Source of the DNA: Burkholderiales bacterium
GTDB taxonomy: Bacteria; Pseudomonadota; Gammaproteobacteria; Burkholderiales; Burkholderiaceae_F
DNA length: 16,305 nt
Assembly: GCA_021298875.1 (NCBI GenBank)
Contig: JAJTHJ010000105.1
Span: 1-16,305 of the forward strand
Direction: 5' to 3'
Below the pieces are notes generated by a model, which was not told the DNA's origin, searched no databases, and saw only the letters and a program-made list of their open reading frames with translations. Below are positions 7,285 to 14,007 of the stretch, piece after piece. Both the position numbers and the translations under genes were made by a program. Position 1 is the stretch's first letter; each line of letters begins with the position of its first letter.

Positions 7285-7881
7285 ATGACCCTCGACTACT
7301 ACCTCACCCCCGTCTCGCCCTTCACCTACTTCGGCCACGATCGGCTGCGGGCGATCTGTGCGCGGCATGGGGCAGCGATCCGCTTGCGGATCGTCGATCT
7401 GGGCAAGGTGTTCCCGGCCACCGGTGGTCTGGCGCTGAAAGACCGGCATCCCGCGCGGCAGGCTTACCGGCTGCAAGAACTCACGCGCTGGCGCGACTTT
7501 CTCGGCCTGCCGCTGAATCTGCATCCCAAGCACTTTCCTGTGCCCGCGCTGGCGGCCAGCACGACGATCCTGGCCGTGCTCGAGCGGCACGGCACCGAAG
7601 CGGCGCTCGACGTAGCCGGCGACTGCCTGCGCGCGGTCTGGGTCGAGGACCGCGACGTGTCCGCCGAAGGCACGCTGCACGACATCCTCAGCGCGCGCGG
7701 ATGGGACGCCGCGGCCCTGCTGGCGCACGCGGCAAGCGCGCAGATCGCTGCCACGCTGGAGGCGCACACGCAGGAGGCGATTGCCCGCGGCGTGTTCGGC
7801 TCGCCCTTCTACGTCGTCAGCGACCAGTTGTTCTGGGGTCAGGATCGGCTCGATTTCGTCGACCGGTTGCTCGCCCGGTGA
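7285..7881 (+). CDS. 2-Hydroxychromene-2-carboxylate isomerase-like protein (DsbA-fold / kappa-GST family)
   Basis: The 198-residue protein fits the NahD/kappa-class glutathione transferase family, a thioredoxin fold with an inserted helical domain. Its N-terminus LDYYLTPVSPFTYFGHDRL carries the Ser11 that takes the place of the DsbA active-site cysteine. Near the C-terminus GVFGSPFYVV holds the cis-proline (Pro174), followed by FWGQDRLDFVDRLL, the family signature. Members bind glutathione; the named member isomerises an intermediate of naphthalene breakdown. No other aromatic-degradation genes are nearby, so the true substrate is unknown and the name is only a family label. The start ATG has no clear Shine-Dalgarno and follows a palindromic repeat. 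The stop overlaps the next gene's GTG start (GTGA). Confidence 0.85.
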   Translation: MTLDYYLTPVSPFTYFGHDRLRAICARHGAAIRLRIVDLGKVFPATGGLALKDRHPARQAYRLQELTRWRDFLGLPLNLHPKHFPVPALAASTTILAVLERHGTEAALDVAGDCLRAVWVEDRDVSAEGTLHDILSARGWDAAALLAHAASAQIAATLEAHTQEAIARGVFGSPFYVVSDQLFWGQDRLDFVDRLLAR

Positions 7882-9068
7882 GCGCCGCCACGCACCAGTT
7901 TTTCGCAATCTGCCCGCGCGGGCTGGAGATTCTGCTCGCGGACGAGCTGGCGGCCGTCGGCGCGCAGGCGGTCAAACCCGAAAGCGGCGGAGTCGCCTTT
8001 GCCGGCACGCTCGCCACCGGCTACGCGGCCAATCTGCACTCGCGGCTGGCGAGCCGCATCCTCTGGCAGTTATCGTCCGGCAGCTATGCGCGCGAGGACG
8101 ACTTGTACGCCGCCGCGCACGCGATCCGCTGGGACGAGCACGTCGGCAGCCGCCAGACGTTGCGCGTGGACGTGAGCGCCAGCGGCGCGCCGCTGAAGAG
8201 CCTGGAATTCGCCACGCTGCGGATCAAGGACGGCATCGTCGACCGCCTGCGCGAGCGCACCGGCGCACGCCCCTCCATCGACCGCGAGCGGCCCGACGTG
8301 CGCGTCTTTTGCCATCTGGATGCGACCACCGCCACGCTGTACCTCGACCTGTCGGGCGAGGCGCTGTTCAAGCGCGGCTGGCGGCTGGACAAGGGCGAAG
8401 CGCCGCTAAAGGAGAACCTTGCCGCAGGACTGCTGAAGCTTGCCGGCTGGACGCCCGCGCAACCGCTGCTCGACCCCTTCTGCGGCAGCGGCACCATCGT
8501 GATCGAAGCCGCGTCGATCGCTGCGCAGCGTGCGCCGGGATTGAACCGCCCGTTCGGCTTCGAGCGCCTGCACTCGCACGACCGCGCCGCGTGGCGCGAG
8601 TTAAAGCAAGCCGCGCTAGCTGCGGTCGTCGAGCGCGCCGCCGCGCAACTCGTCGGCAGCGACATCTCCACGCGCGTGGTCGATCAGGCGCGGCTGAACG
8701 CCGAGCGCGCCGGCCTGCGCGCCTGGCTGGACGATGGCCGGCTGCGCCTGACGGCCGCCGATGCGCGCACGGTCGAAACGCCGGCCGCCACGGGACTGAT
8801 TGCCACCAACCCGCCCTACGGTGTGCAAAGCGAACCGAAGTCGGCGACAGTTGCAGCGACGATGAGCGCCGTCGGCGACCATCTGAAGCAGGACTTCGCT
8901 GGCTGGACGGCGTGGATCCTGACCGTCGACCGCGCACTGCCCAAGCAGATGCGCCTGCAAGAAACGCGCAAGACGGTGCTCTTCAACGGCCCGTTGGAGT
9001 GCCGCTTGTTCCGCTTTGAACTGGTGGCCGGGGGTTACCGGCCACGCGCAGCGGCCAAGCCCGCTTGA
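7878..9068 (+). CDS. THUMP-domain class I SAM-dependent RNA methyltransferase (RlmL-like)
   Basis: The 396-residue product has an N-terminal ferredoxin-like/THUMP region (roughly residues 5-155). A Rossmann methyltransferase domain follows, with DPFCGSGTIVIEA at about 199 as the SAM-binding motif. NPPYG at 311-315 is the catalytic motif typical of guanine-N2 methylation. The family includes the N-terminal half of E. coli RlmL, which makes m2G2445 in 23S rRNA; E. coli RlmL is fused to a second methyltransferase, whereas here the first half stands alone. Large-subunit rRNA is therefore the likely but unproven substrate. The start is GTG at 7878, overlapping the isomerase stop by four bases; VSAATHQFFAICPRGLE is a normal family opening. 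It converges on a minus-strand gene 21 bases downstream. Confidence 0.88.
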   Translation: MSAATHQFFAICPRGLEILLADELAAVGAQAVKPESGGVAFAGTLATGYAANLHSRLASRILWQLSSGSYAREDDLYAAAHAIRWDEHVGSRQTLRVDVSASGAPLKSLEFATLRIKDGIVDRLRERTGARPSIDRERPDVRVFCHLDATTATLYLDLSGEALFKRGWRLDKGEAPLKENLAAGLLKLAGWTPAQPLLDPFCGSGTIVIEAASIAAQRAPGLNRPFGFERLHSHDRAAWRELKQAALAAVVERAAAQLVGSDISTRVVDQARLNAERAGLRAWLDDGRLRLTAADARTVETPAATGLIATNPPYGVQSEPKSATVAATMSAVGDHLKQDFAGWTAWILTVDRALPKQMRLQETRKTVLFNGPLECRLFRFELVAGGYRPRAAAKPA

Positions 9069-9089
9069 GTTCGGCGCCGCTGCTGCGCT

Positions 9090-9347
9090 TTACGCCCGCC
9101 GCTGGGCCGGCTTGGACAGAATCCACGTCAGCAACGCGCCGACGACGACGGCCAACAGTAGTGCCGCCCAGACGGTATCGAGCGCGCTGCCGGCCACCGT
9201 GAGCGCCAGCGCGGCCGCGGCACCCCAAGCCGCCGCGATCACCCGCAGCGGCTGCGGCCGCCGCAGCGCCACCGCGCGCATGCACAGAAACACGCCGACC
9301 ACCACGAGCAGGCCGGCCACCCACATCAGCAATTGCGAAAACGGCAT
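9090..9347 (-). CDS. Small predicted three-helix membrane protein, function unknown
   Basis: I do not recognise this 85-residue protein. It is very hydrophobic, with likely membrane helices at about residues 4-24, 34-53 and 58-77. A short basic loop (RRPQPLR) lies between the first two, and the tail is basic (KPAQRRA). The ATG at 9347 has a strong Shine-Dalgarno (GGGAGGGG) five or so bases upstream, which is the best evidence that it is real. It begins 17 bases after the stop of the glutathione peroxidase gene on the same strand, so the two are probably co-transcribed. It ends 21 bases from the convergent methyltransferase gene. No charged residue cluster or motif points to transport or catalysis. 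Confidence 0.72.
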   Translation of the reverse strand: MPFSQLLMWVAGLLVVVGVFLCMRAVALRRPQPLRVIAAAWGAAAALALTVAGSALDTVWAALLLAVVVGALLTWILSKPAQRRA

Positions 9348-9364
9348 GATCCCCTCCCGTGGCC

Positions 9365-9850
9365 CTACGCCGCCAACGCTTTTTCGATATCGGCGGCCAG
9401 GTCTTCCGGCTTGGTGGTCGGCGCGTAGCGCTCGATCACGGTGCCGTCCTTGCCCACCAGGAACTTGGTGAAATTCCACTTGATCGCTTCCGAGCCCAGC
9501 AGTCCGGGCTTGGCCGTCGTCAGGTACTTGTACAGCGGATGCGCGCCGGGGCCGTTGACGTCGACCTTGGCAAAGAGCGGAAAGCTCACCCCGTAGTTGA
9601 TTTCGCAGAACTCGGCGATCTCGCTCTCCGGCCCCGGCTCTTGCGCGCCGAATTGGTTGCACGGAAAACCCAGCACCGCAAAGCCGCGGCCCTTGAAGCG
9701 GCGGTAGATCTCCTCCAGCCCCTTGTACTGCGGCGTGAAGCCGCAGCGGCTGGCGGTGTTGACGATCAACAGCACTTGGCCTCTGTAGTCGGCCAGCTTG
9801 CGCGGCTTGCCGTCGATGCCGGCGGCTTGGAAGGTGTAGATGGTGTCCAT
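9365..9850 (-). CDS. Glutathione peroxidase family protein (BtuE-like thiol peroxidase)
   Basis: The 161-residue protein is a non-selenium member of the glutathione peroxidase family, which reduces hydrogen peroxide and organic hydroperoxides. NTASRCGFT carries the peroxidatic Cys36. GFPCNQFGAQEPG carries Gln70, and KWNFTKFLV carries Trp125 and Asn126, completing the catalytic tetrad. Cys82 (EFCEINYG) sits where E. coli BtuE has its second cysteine, so it could form a thioredoxin-reducible disulfide. There is no signal peptide, so the protein should be cytoplasmic. A good AGGA ribosome site precedes the ATG. The gene follows pilU on the same strand after 122 bases with no clear terminator. 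The reductant, thioredoxin or glutathione, cannot be read from sequence. Confidence 0.95.
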   Translation of the reverse strand: MDTIYTFQAAGIDGKPRKLADYRGQVLLIVNTASRCGFTPQYKGLEEIYRRFKGRGFAVLGFPCNQFGAQEPGPESEIAEFCEINYGVSFPLFAKVDVNGPGAHPLYKYLTTAKPGLLGSEAIKWNFTKFLVGKDGTVIERYAPTTKPEDLAADIEKALAA

Positions 9851-9972
9851 TGCATTCCTGCCGAAGATGATGATGGCGATTGCGCCGTGCCTTTGAGCTT
9901 ACCGCGCGAACTTGCCCTTCACGGACCGCGCCCCCAGCGTGCGCCGCTGGCTGCGGCGTTGTCTTCGCCGCC

Positions 9973-11115
9973 CTACCCGGCCAGCGACATGTGCTCGATG
10001 CCCTTGTTGACCGCCGCGAGGCCGCCTTGCAGGCGCGAGTTGAGCTTGATCTGCAAACGCAGGTCGTTGACCGAATCGGCGTTGCGCAGCGCATCTTCGT
10101 AGGAAACCAGCTCCCGCTCGTGCAGGTCGAACAGCGCCTGGTCGAAAGTGATCATGCCCTGCTCGCGCGAGCGCTTCATCACGTCGCGGACTTCCTTGAC
10201 CTCGCCCTTGAAGATGAGGTCGGCCACCAGCGGCGAGTTCAGCAGAATCTCCACCGCCGGCACCCGGCCCTTGCGGTCCTTGAGCGGGATCAGCCGCTGC
10301 GAGACGATCGCCCGCAGGTTGAGCGACAAGTCCATCAGCAACTGCTGCCGCTTTTCTTCCGGGAAGAAGTTGATGATCCGGTCCAGCGCCTGGTTGGTGT
10401 TGTTGGCGTGCAGCGTACACATCACGAGGTGGCCGGTCTCGGCGAAGGCGATCGCGTATTCCATGGTCTCGCGCTCGCGCACCTCGCCGATGAGGATCAC
10501 ATCCGGCGCCTGGCGCAGGGTGTTCTTCAGCGCCGCCTGCCAGCTTTCGGTGTCGACGCCGACCTCGCGCTGGGTGACGATGCAGTTGCGGCTGGCGTGC
10601 ACGTACTCGATCGGGTCTTCGATGGCGATGATGTGCCCTTGGGTGTTGGCGTTGCGGTAGCCGACCATCGCCGCCAGGCTGGTGGACTTGCCCGAACTCG
10701 TCGCCCCCACCACCAGCACGATGCCGCGCTTGGCCAGCGCCAGCTCGTCGATGAGCGGCGGCAGATTCAGTTCCTCGCTGCTCGGGATGCGGTCGGCGAT
10801 CGTGCGCAGCACCAGCCCCACCTTGCCCTGCTGGACGAAGGCGCTGACGCGAAAGCGGCCGATGCCAGTCGGGGCGATGGCAAAGTTGCACTCGCGCGTA
10901 CGTTCGAACTCGGTGGCCTGACGGTCGTTCATGATGGCGCGCGCCAGCTCCGCCGTGTGCTGCGCGGTCAGCGCCTGGTTGGACACCGGCTGCACGCGCC
11001 CGTCGATCTTCAGCGCCGGCGGAAAGTCGGCCGTCAGAAAAAGGTCCGAGCCCTTCTTGACGTGCAGCAGCCGCAGCAGGTCATGCACGAAGCGGGTCGC
11101 TTGGTCGCGTTCCAT
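9973..11115 (-). CDS. pilU: Type IV pilus retraction ATPase PilU
   Basis: PilU is a PilT paralogue in the secretion-ATPase (GspE/PilT) superfamily. It acts with PilT at the cytoplasmic base of type IV pili to strengthen retraction. The 380-residue product has an N-terminal PAS-like domain followed by a RecA-like domain. Walker A is GATSSGKST (137-145, Lys143), IAIEDPIEYVH is the Asp box, DVILIGEVRERET is Walker B, and HLVMCTLHANN is the His box. The alanine-threonine variation of Walker A, the NADSVNDLRLQIK segment and the long C-terminal tail distinguish it from PilT. The ATG at 11115 follows GGAG and lies 18 bases after the pilT stop, so the two form an operon. Confidence 0.96.
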   Translation of the reverse strand: MERDQATRFVHDLLRLLHVKKGSDLFLTADFPPALKIDGRVQPVSNQALTAQHTAELARAIMNDRQATEFERTRECNFAIAPTGIGRFRVSAFVQQGKVGLVLRTIADRIPSSEELNLPPLIDELALAKRGIVLVVGATSSGKSTSLAAMVGYRNANTQGHIIAIEDPIEYVHASRNCIVTQREVGVDTESWQAALKNTLRQAPDVILIGEVRERETMEYAIAFAETGHLVMCTLHANNTNQALDRIINFFPEEKRQQLLMDLSLNLRAIVSQRLIPLKDRKGRVPAVEILLNSPLVADLIFKGEVKEVRDVMKRSREQGMITFDQALFDLHERELVSYEDALRNADSVNDLRLQIKLNSRLQGGLAAVNKGIEHMSLAG

Positions 11116-11133
11116 CGAGGTTCTCCGCGGCGC

Positions 11134-12174
11134 TTAGCCGAAGTTCTCCGGGGTCTTGGCGTAGGCGCGCGCCTCGGCCATCGTCACGTGGCCGCGACGC
11201 ACGAGATCGATCAGCGCCTGGTCCAGCGTCTGCATGCCGTACTGGCCGCCGGTCTGGATCATCGAGTACATCTGCGCCACCTTGTTCTCGCGGATCAAGT
11301 TGCGGATCGCCGGCGTGCCGACCATGATCTCGTGCGCCGCCATGCGCCCGCTGCCGTCCTTGACCTTGAGCAGAACCTGCGAGATCACCGCTACCAGCGA
11401 CTCGGACAGCATCGCCCGCACCATGTCTTTCTCGGCGGCGGGGAAGACGTCGACCATGCGGTCGATGGTCTTGGCCGCCGACGAGGTATGCAGCGTGCCG
11501 AAGACGAGGTGGCCAGTCTCGGCCGCGGTCAGGGCCAGACGGATCGTCTCCAGGTCGCGCAACTCGCCCACCAGCACGACGTCCGGGTCCTCGCGCAGTG
11601 CCGAGCGCAGCGCGTTGGCGAAGGACAGCGTGTGCGGACCCACCTCGCGCTGGTTGATCACGCTCTTGCGCGACTCGTGCACGAATTCGATCGGATCCTC
11701 GATGGTGAGGATGTGCCCGTAGACGTTGTTGTTCACGTGGTCGCACATCGCCGCCAGCGTGGTCGACTTGCCGCTGCCGGTCGGCCCGGTGACCAGCACC
11801 AGCCCGCGCGGCTTGAGCGACAGCTCGGCAAACGCGCGTGGCGCGCCCAGCTCGTCGAGCGACAGCACGCGCGAGGGGATCGTGCGCAGCACGGCGCCGG
11901 CGCCGCGGTCCTGGTTGAAGGCGTTGACGCGAAAACGCGCCAACCCCGGCAACTCGAAGGAAAAGTCCACCTCGAGGAACTCGTCGTAGTGCTTGCGCTG
12001 CGCATCGCTCATGATGTCGTAGATCATGGCGTGCACGTCCTTGTGTTCCAGCGGCGGCAGGTTGATGCGGCGCACGTCGCCTTGCACGCGGATCATCGGC
12101 GGCAGGCCGGCCGACAGGTGCAGGTCCGACGCTTTATTCTTGACCGCAAAGGCCAGTAGTTCCGAGATGTCCAT
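11134..12174 (-). CDS. pilT: Type IV pilus retraction ATPase PilT
   Basis: PilT is the hexameric motor that depolymerises type IV pili and powers twitching motility. The 346-residue protein starts MDISELLAFAVKNKASDLHLSAGLPP, the standard PilT opening. Walker A is GPTGSGKST (130-138, Lys136), LTIEDPIEFVH is the Asp box, DVVLVGELRDLET is Walker B and HLVFGTLHTSSA is the His box. AIRNLIREN near the C-terminus matches the AIRNLIRE motif reported as needed for retraction in Pseudomonas PilT. I chose the ATG at 12174; the frame is open 48 codons further but those codons run back into yggS. The gene is divergent from yggS with 31 bases between start codons and is followed by pilU. Confidence 0.98.
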   Translation of the reverse strand: MDISELLAFAVKNKASDLHLSAGLPPMIRVQGDVRRINLPPLEHKDVHAMIYDIMSDAQRKHYDEFLEVDFSFELPGLARFRVNAFNQDRGAGAVLRTIPSRVLSLDELGAPRAFAELSLKPRGLVLVTGPTGSGKSTTLAAMCDHVNNNVYGHILTIEDPIEFVHESRKSVINQREVGPHTLSFANALRSALREDPDVVLVGELRDLETIRLALTAAETGHLVFGTLHTSSAAKTIDRMVDVFPAAEKDMVRAMLSESLVAVISQVLLKVKDGSGRMAAHEIMVGTPAIRNLIRENKVAQMYSMIQTGGQYGMQTLDQALIDLVRRGHVTMAEARAYAKTPENFG

Positions 12175-12202
12175 CGCAGCGAGTTCCGGGGAGTTCCAGG
12201 CG

Positions 12203-12231
12203 ATTATGTCCACCGCCGCCATTGCGCACAA
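12203..12231 (-). promoter_or_regulatory. Possible pilT promoter inside the yggS start region
   Basis: On the minus strand TTGTGC (12226-12231) and CATAAT (12203-12208) are 17 bases apart, giving matches of 3/6 and 5/6 to the sigma-70 consensus. Transcription would begin about 20 bases before the pilT ATG. The -10 box overlaps the yggS ATG, so pilT and yggS expression could interfere. The -35 is weak, and other promoters further into yggS are possible. Confidence 0.3.
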
Positions 12232-12940
12232 CCTGCAGCGGGTGCGCCAGCGTATCGCAGTGGCGGCGCAGGCGGCCGGACGCGATCCTGCGACAGTGAC
12301 GCTGCTGGCGGTGAGCAAGACCTTTGGCGCGGAGGCCGTGCTGGCCGCCGCCGCAGCCGGACAGCGCGACTTTGGCGAAAACTACGCGCAGGAGGGCATC
12401 GTCAAGATGGCGCAAGTGCGGGAGGCGGCGCCGGCGCTGGCGTTGCGCTGGCACTTCATCGGGCCGATCCAGAGCAACAAGACACGGCCGATCGCCGAGC
12501 ACTACGACGCCGTGCAGTCGGTCGACCGGCTGAAGATCGCGCAACGCCTGGCCGAGCAGCGGCCGGCACATCTGCCGCCGCTCGATGTGTTGGTGCAGAT
12601 CAACGTCAGCGGCGAGGCGAGTAAAAGCGGCGTGCCGCCGGCCGAAGCTGAGGCCCTGGCGCGCGCCGTGGCCGCCCTGCCCGGCCTGCGATTGCGCGGG
12701 CTGATGGCGATCCCGGCACCCACCGACGACGACCAACTCGCGCGCCAGCCCTTTGCCCAGATGCGCGCCCTGTTCGACCGGCTGCGCGCGGCGGGGCTGC
12801 CCCTCGACATTCTGTCGATGGGCATGTCGGGCGACATCGAAGCCGCGGTGGCCGAGGGCGCAACGATGCTGCGCGTGGGCACTGCGATCTTCGGTGCACG
12901 CCGCGCGCCGCCCGTCCCAGGAGAGGAGCACCAACCATGA
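12206..12940 (+). CDS. YggS/PLPBP family pyridoxal phosphate homeostasis protein
   Basis: This is a single-domain PLP-binding TIM-barrel protein of the YggS/PROSC family. It has no known catalytic activity but controls free pyridoxal phosphate. The 244 residues compare with 234 in E. coli YggS. LLAVSKTFG holds the PLP lysine Lys38. DFGENYAQE, WHFIGPIQSNK, VLVQINVSGEASKSG, LRGLMAIPAP and LSMGMSGDIEAAVAEGATMLRVGTAIFG are family blocks in the expected order. The ATG at 12206 gives MSTAAIAHNLQRV, a typical opening; upstream codons belong to pilT on the other strand. The stop overlaps the proC ATG (ATGA). The pilT-yggS-proC arrangement is common in proteobacteria and supports the call. Confidence 0.96.
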   Translation: MSTAAIAHNLQRVRQRIAVAAQAAGRDPATVTLLAVSKTFGAEAVLAAAAAGQRDFGENYAQEGIVKMAQVREAAPALALRWHFIGPIQSNKTRPIAEHYDAVQSVDRLKIAQRLAEQRPAHLPPLDVLVQINVSGEASKSGVPPAEAEALARAVAALPGLRLRGLMAIPAPTDDDQLARQPFAQMRALFDRLRAAGLPLDILSMGMSGDIEAAVAEGATMLRVGTAIFGARRAPPVPGEEHQP

Positions 12941-13752
12941 ACATCGCGTTTATCGGCGGCGGCAACATGGCCACGGCGCTGATCGGCGGCCTGCTCGACC
13001 AGCAGCTTGCGCTGCCGGCCGACGTGCAGGTCGTGGAGATCGACGGCGCGCGCTGCGTCGAGCTGCAGCGCCGCTTCGGCGTACAGACGGCAACCGCGCC
13101 CGGTGCCGCGCTCGCCGCTGCCGACGTCGTCGTGCTGGCGGTCAAGCCGCAGCAGATGGGCGATGTCTGCGCCGCGCTGCGGCCGCATCTGGCGCAGCCG
13201 CTCGTGCTGTCGGTCGCCGCTGGCATCCGCGCCGTCGATCTCGCGCGCTGGCTGGGCCTGGAGCGCATCGTCCGCGCGATGCCCAACACGCCGGCGCTGG
13301 TCGGCAAGGGGGTCAGCGGCCTGGCTGCGCTCCCCGCCGTCACCGCGGCCGACCGCGCGCTGGCCGAGCGCATCCTGCAGGCCGTCGGTCGGGTCGTATG
13401 GCTGGCGCAAGAACAGCAACTCGACGCCGTAACCGCACTGTCCGGCAGCGGGCCAGCCTACGTCTTCTATTTCATCGAAGCGCTGCTCGAAGCGGGCCGC
13501 GAACTCGGACTGACCGCCGAGCAGACCCTCACGCTGGCCATCGAAACCTTTGTCGGCGCAGCCGCGCTCGCGGCCGCCAGTCCCGAGCCGGTCGCCACGC
13601 TGCGCGCGCAGGTCACCTCCAAAGGCGGCACCACCGCCGCCGCGCTGGCACGGCTGGAGAAGGACGAGGTCAAGCAGAGCATCGTCGCCGCCATCCATGC
13701 CGCCTGCGTGCGGGCGCAGGAACTGGGCGACGAATTCGGCCGCTCAAAATGA
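12937..13752 (+). CDS. proC: Pyrroline-5-carboxylate reductase ProC
   Basis: ProC reduces pyrroline-5-carboxylate to proline with NAD(P)H, the last step of proline synthesis. The 271-residue protein starts MNIAFIGGGNMATALIGGLL, containing the GxGNMA dinucleotide-binding loop. VVLAVKPQQM is the second nucleotide-binding segment, RAMPNTPALVGKG the substrate-domain entry, and ALSGSGPAYVFYFIEAL the conserved C-terminal active-site block. QVTSKGGTTAAAL near the end is a further signature. AGGAGAGGA lies about 11 bases upstream, a strong ribosome site inside the end of yggS. The gene overlaps yggS by four bases. It converges on the tRNA-Glu gene; no yggT follows, although that gene often comes next in other proteobacteria. 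Confidence 0.98.
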   Translation: MNIAFIGGGNMATALIGGLLDQQLALPADVQVVEIDGARCVELQRRFGVQTATAPGAALAAADVVVLAVKPQQMGDVCAALRPHLAQPLVLSVAAGIRAVDLARWLGLERIVRAMPNTPALVGKGVSGLAALPAVTAADRALAERILQAVGRVVWLAQEQQLDAVTALSGSGPAYVFYFIEALLEAGRELGLTAEQTLTLAIETFVGAAALAAASPEPVATLRAQVTSKGGTTAAALARLEKDEVKQSIVAAIHAACVRAQELGDEFGRSK

Positions 13753-13773
13753 CAACAGCCCGCTCGCGCGGGC
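13744..13773 (-). terminator. Possible terminator of the tRNA-Ala/tRNA-Glu unit
   Basis: GCCCGC (13758-13763) pairs with GCGGGC (13768-13773) around a TCGC loop, giving a perfect 6-bp GC stem. On the minus strand it lies 15 bases past the tRNA-Glu 3' end and is followed by TGTTGTCATTTTGAG, which is moderately T-rich but not an uninterrupted T-run. The tail overlaps the proC stop codon. On the plus strand no T-run follows, so it would serve the tRNAs rather than proC. Confidence 0.4.
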
Positions 13774-13788
13774 CGCTGCGTGGTGCAC

Positions 13789-13864
13789 TGGCGTCCCCTA
13801 GGGGATTCGAACCCCTGTTATCGCCGTGAAAGGGCGGTGTCCTAGGCCTCTAGACGAAGGGGAC
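13789..13864 (-). tRNA. tRNA-Glu (anticodon UUC)
   Basis: The minus-strand sequence is 76 bases including an encoded CCA. Acceptor GTCCCCT pairs with AGGGGAC, with G73 before CCA. The anticodon loop CTTTCAC carries UUC, and the T-arm is AGGGG-TTCGAAT-CCCCT. It is nearly identical to E. coli tRNA-Glu as I recall it. The anticodon stem strands are CCGCC and GGCGA, so the outermost pair (27-43) is a C-A mismatch where E. coli has C-G. It lies 24 bases after tRNA-Ala and in the same orientation as gltX, which encodes its synthetase. Confidence 0.96.
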
Positions 13865-13888
13865 TGACGGTGGGGCGTCAATCGTTGG

Positions 13889-13964
<76 letters not shown>

Positions 13965-13980
13965 ACGCGGAAAGGCACGC

Positions 13981-13986
13981 ATTATA
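13981..13986 (-). promoter_or_regulatory. Predicted -10 box of the tRNA-Ala/tRNA-Glu promoter
   Basis: The minus strand reads TATAAT followed by GCGTGCC, a GC-rich discriminator of the kind linked to stringent control of stable RNA genes. The expected transcript start is about 10 bases before the tRNA-Ala 5' end. A partial -35 (CTGACC, 14006-14011) lies at 19-base spacing and overlaps the gltX stop codon. The tRNAs therefore probably have their own promoter, in addition to any read-through from gltX. Confidence 0.55.
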
Positions 13987-14007
13987 GCCACAGGCAGTGG
14001 CGTGCGG

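Noticed and set aside
9024..9045. Perfect 8-bp inverted repeat (GTGGCCGG/CCGGCCAC) near the methyltransferase 3' end as a terminator
   Set aside because: It lies inside the coding sequence and no T-run follows on either strand, so it is not supported as an intrinsic terminator.
9942..9958. CGCCGC/GCGGCG hairpin after pilU as a terminator
   Set aside because: The stem is only 6 bp and the minus-strand sequence after it lacks a T-run; such short GC palindromes are expected by chance in this composition.
9880..12159. 759-codon plus-strand frame opposite pilU and pilT
   Set aside because: It is a shadow of two well-conserved ATPase genes. The internal similarity between its two halves simply reflects that pilT and pilU are paralogues.
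12140..12168. yggS promoter using TTGACC as -35
   Set aside because: The -35 is good (5/6), but no acceptable -10 lies 16-18 bases downstream.
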